Shown here in pieces: positions 63,476-64,000 of a stretch of DNA of 64,000 nt. Source of the DNA: Brevibacterium sp. JSBI002 (GTDB taxonomy: Bacteria; Actinomycetota; Actinomycetes; Actinomycetales; Brevibacteriaceae); contig NZ_CP110341.1 of assembly GCF_026013965.1 (NCBI RefSeq), positions 2,356,001 through 2,420,000 of the forward strand, read 5' to 3'. Position numbers and translations under genes: made by a program. Each line of letters begins with the position of its first letter. The first letter of the stretch is position 1. Below the pieces are notes generated by a model. That model saw only the letters and a program-made list of their open reading frames with translations. It made no database searches and had not been told where the DNA came from.

Positions 63476-63535
63476 ATTGTTGGGTCGATCCACGGTGTTC
63501 TGGACGTCCAGACCGCCGTGGATCGACCCAACAAT
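63476..63535. repeat. 60-bp near-perfect palindrome (family C)
   Basis: The 30-base left half (63476-63505) is complementary to the right half (63506-63535) at 28 positions, with no loop. It lies between the convergent SDR and TetR stop codons, so it may act as a bidirectional terminator. Its sequence is unrelated to the family B palindromes. Confidence 0.75.
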
Positions 63536-63540
63536 CGCCC

Positions 63541-64000
63541 TCAGTGAAGTTCGCGGGTAAGGAAGTCGTCGACCCAGGTGTTCAGCACCTCAGTGTCAAC
63601 GGTCTCAGAGTTGACCATCAGCTGGATCGCTAGGCCGTCCAGGAACGCGAGTATCCGCGTCGCACACGCCTCGGTGCCGCCGTCAGGTGCCGCGGACTCC
63701 CCCGCAGCGATGGCCTCGTCCATGAGGCGCACGAGGATCGACTTCCATTCCTGGTCGAGAGCGGCGAAAGTCGACCGCAGAGCATCATCGAAGAGCCCGG
63801 CCGACCAGCCATCGATCCAGATCTTCCAGCTGCGGGAGGATCCACTGGGCAGGTACCAGCCGACGACGTCCCGCAGACGCTGGAGTGCGGATCCACTCCC
63901 CCCCGCCGAGGCGGCTCCTGTCGTGGCATCTCCACCGCCGTCGTGTGGTTCTTCCGTCGCCGCCGATGCGGTCCCAGCCGCCAGCTCCCGCGCCCGATCG
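63541..64000 (-). CDS. TetR-family regulator, C-terminal part (5' end outside window)
   Basis: The frame is open to the right edge, so only about 152 C-terminal residues are visible. They have the BetI/TetR_C_6-type effector domain: LRDVVGWYLPSGSSRSWKIW, then IDGWSAGLFDDALRSTFAAL, DQEWKSILVRLMDEAIAAGE, and the terminal helix (ILAFLDGLAIQLMVNSETVD). An Ala/Gly/Thr-rich stretch at about 25-45 residues into the visible part looks like a disordered insertion. The DNA-binding domain lies outside the window. It is the likeliest regulator of the 62685 operator. Confidence 0.85.
   Translation of the reverse strand, partial: DRARELAAGTASAATEEPHDGGGDATTGAASAGGSGSALQRLRDVVGWYLPSGSSRSWKIWIDGWSAGLFDDALRSTFAALDQEWKSILVRLMDEAIAAGESAAPDGGTEACATRILAFLDGLAIQLMVNSETVDTEVLNTWVDDFLTRELH

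Overview
The window reads as chromosomal DNA of a high-GC actinobacterium of the order Micrococcales, most likely Brevibacterium or a close relative. This rests on the strongly GC-biased third codon positions, the core gene order (hisCBHA with a PriA-type HisA; lexA beside a LysM gene; dapF-miaA-miaB-recX-recA-DUF3046-clgR-cinA-pgsA-ftsK; rnj-dapA-dapB), SOS boxes of the GAAC-N4-GTTC type, and the protein sequences. No rRNA, tRNA, CRISPR array, prophage or insertion sequence was recognised. The genus is an inference.

Layout. 0-6.5 kb: 3' end of an acetolactate-synthase-like gene, a pentapeptide-repeat protein, a VOC protein, an AbiEi/DUF559-like protein, then on the minus strand infC-rpmI-rplT and a SpoU methyltransferase, with a DUF1844 gene divergent from infC. 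6.6-12.5 kb: accessory genes (ArsR/SRPBCC pair with a frameshift, TetR/epimerase divergon with two operator palindromes, AbgT transporter plus M20 peptidase). 12.5-17.3 kb: a tightly overlapping histidine operon (hisC-hisB-membrane protein-hisH-hisA-sseB). 17.4-31.8 kb: SOS and housekeeping block (LysM gene/lexA divergon with SOS boxes, DinG-like helicase, hflX, methyltransferase, dapF, miaA, a miaB fused to an extra domain, recX, recA, DUF3046, clgR, cinA, pgsA), then ftsK to 34.9 kb.

35.1-45.0 kb is an organic-acid utilisation islet: a CitB-type response regulator and frameshifted CitA-type kinase, a CitMHS citrate transporter, a universal stress protein, a GlcE-like FAD protein, malate synthase and a lactate/glycolate permease. 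45.3-54.8 kb returns to core genes (rnj, dapA, dapB) interrupted by an AAA+ pseudogene, a TetR/old-yellow-enzyme pair, a zinc metallopeptidase, a DUF418-like membrane protein and a TPR protein. 55-64 kb holds a GNAT acetyltransferase and Mn/Fe superoxide dismutase, then a four-gene catabolic operon (amino-acid dehydrogenase, ADP-forming acyl-CoA synthetase, TPP-dependent decarboxylase-like enzyme, acyl-CoA dehydrogenase) preceded by a near-ideal 24-bp operator, an SDR gene and a truncated TetR gene at the edge.

The genes connect into recognisable modules: lysine/diaminopimelate synthesis (dapA, dapB, dapF), histidine synthesis, DNA-damage response (lexA, recA, recX, LysM division-inhibitor candidate, DinG-like helicase), translation (infC, rpmI, rplT, miaA, miaB, hflX) and acid/amino-acid catabolism. 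No wholly new defence or mobile system was seen. The most unusual signals are a proposed amino-acid-to-acyl-CoA operon under a TetR-type operator, a MiaB fusion, an uncharacterised membrane protein embedded in the his operon, large near-perfect palindromes at gene 3' ends, and an 11-base word present at least 27 times in 64 kb.
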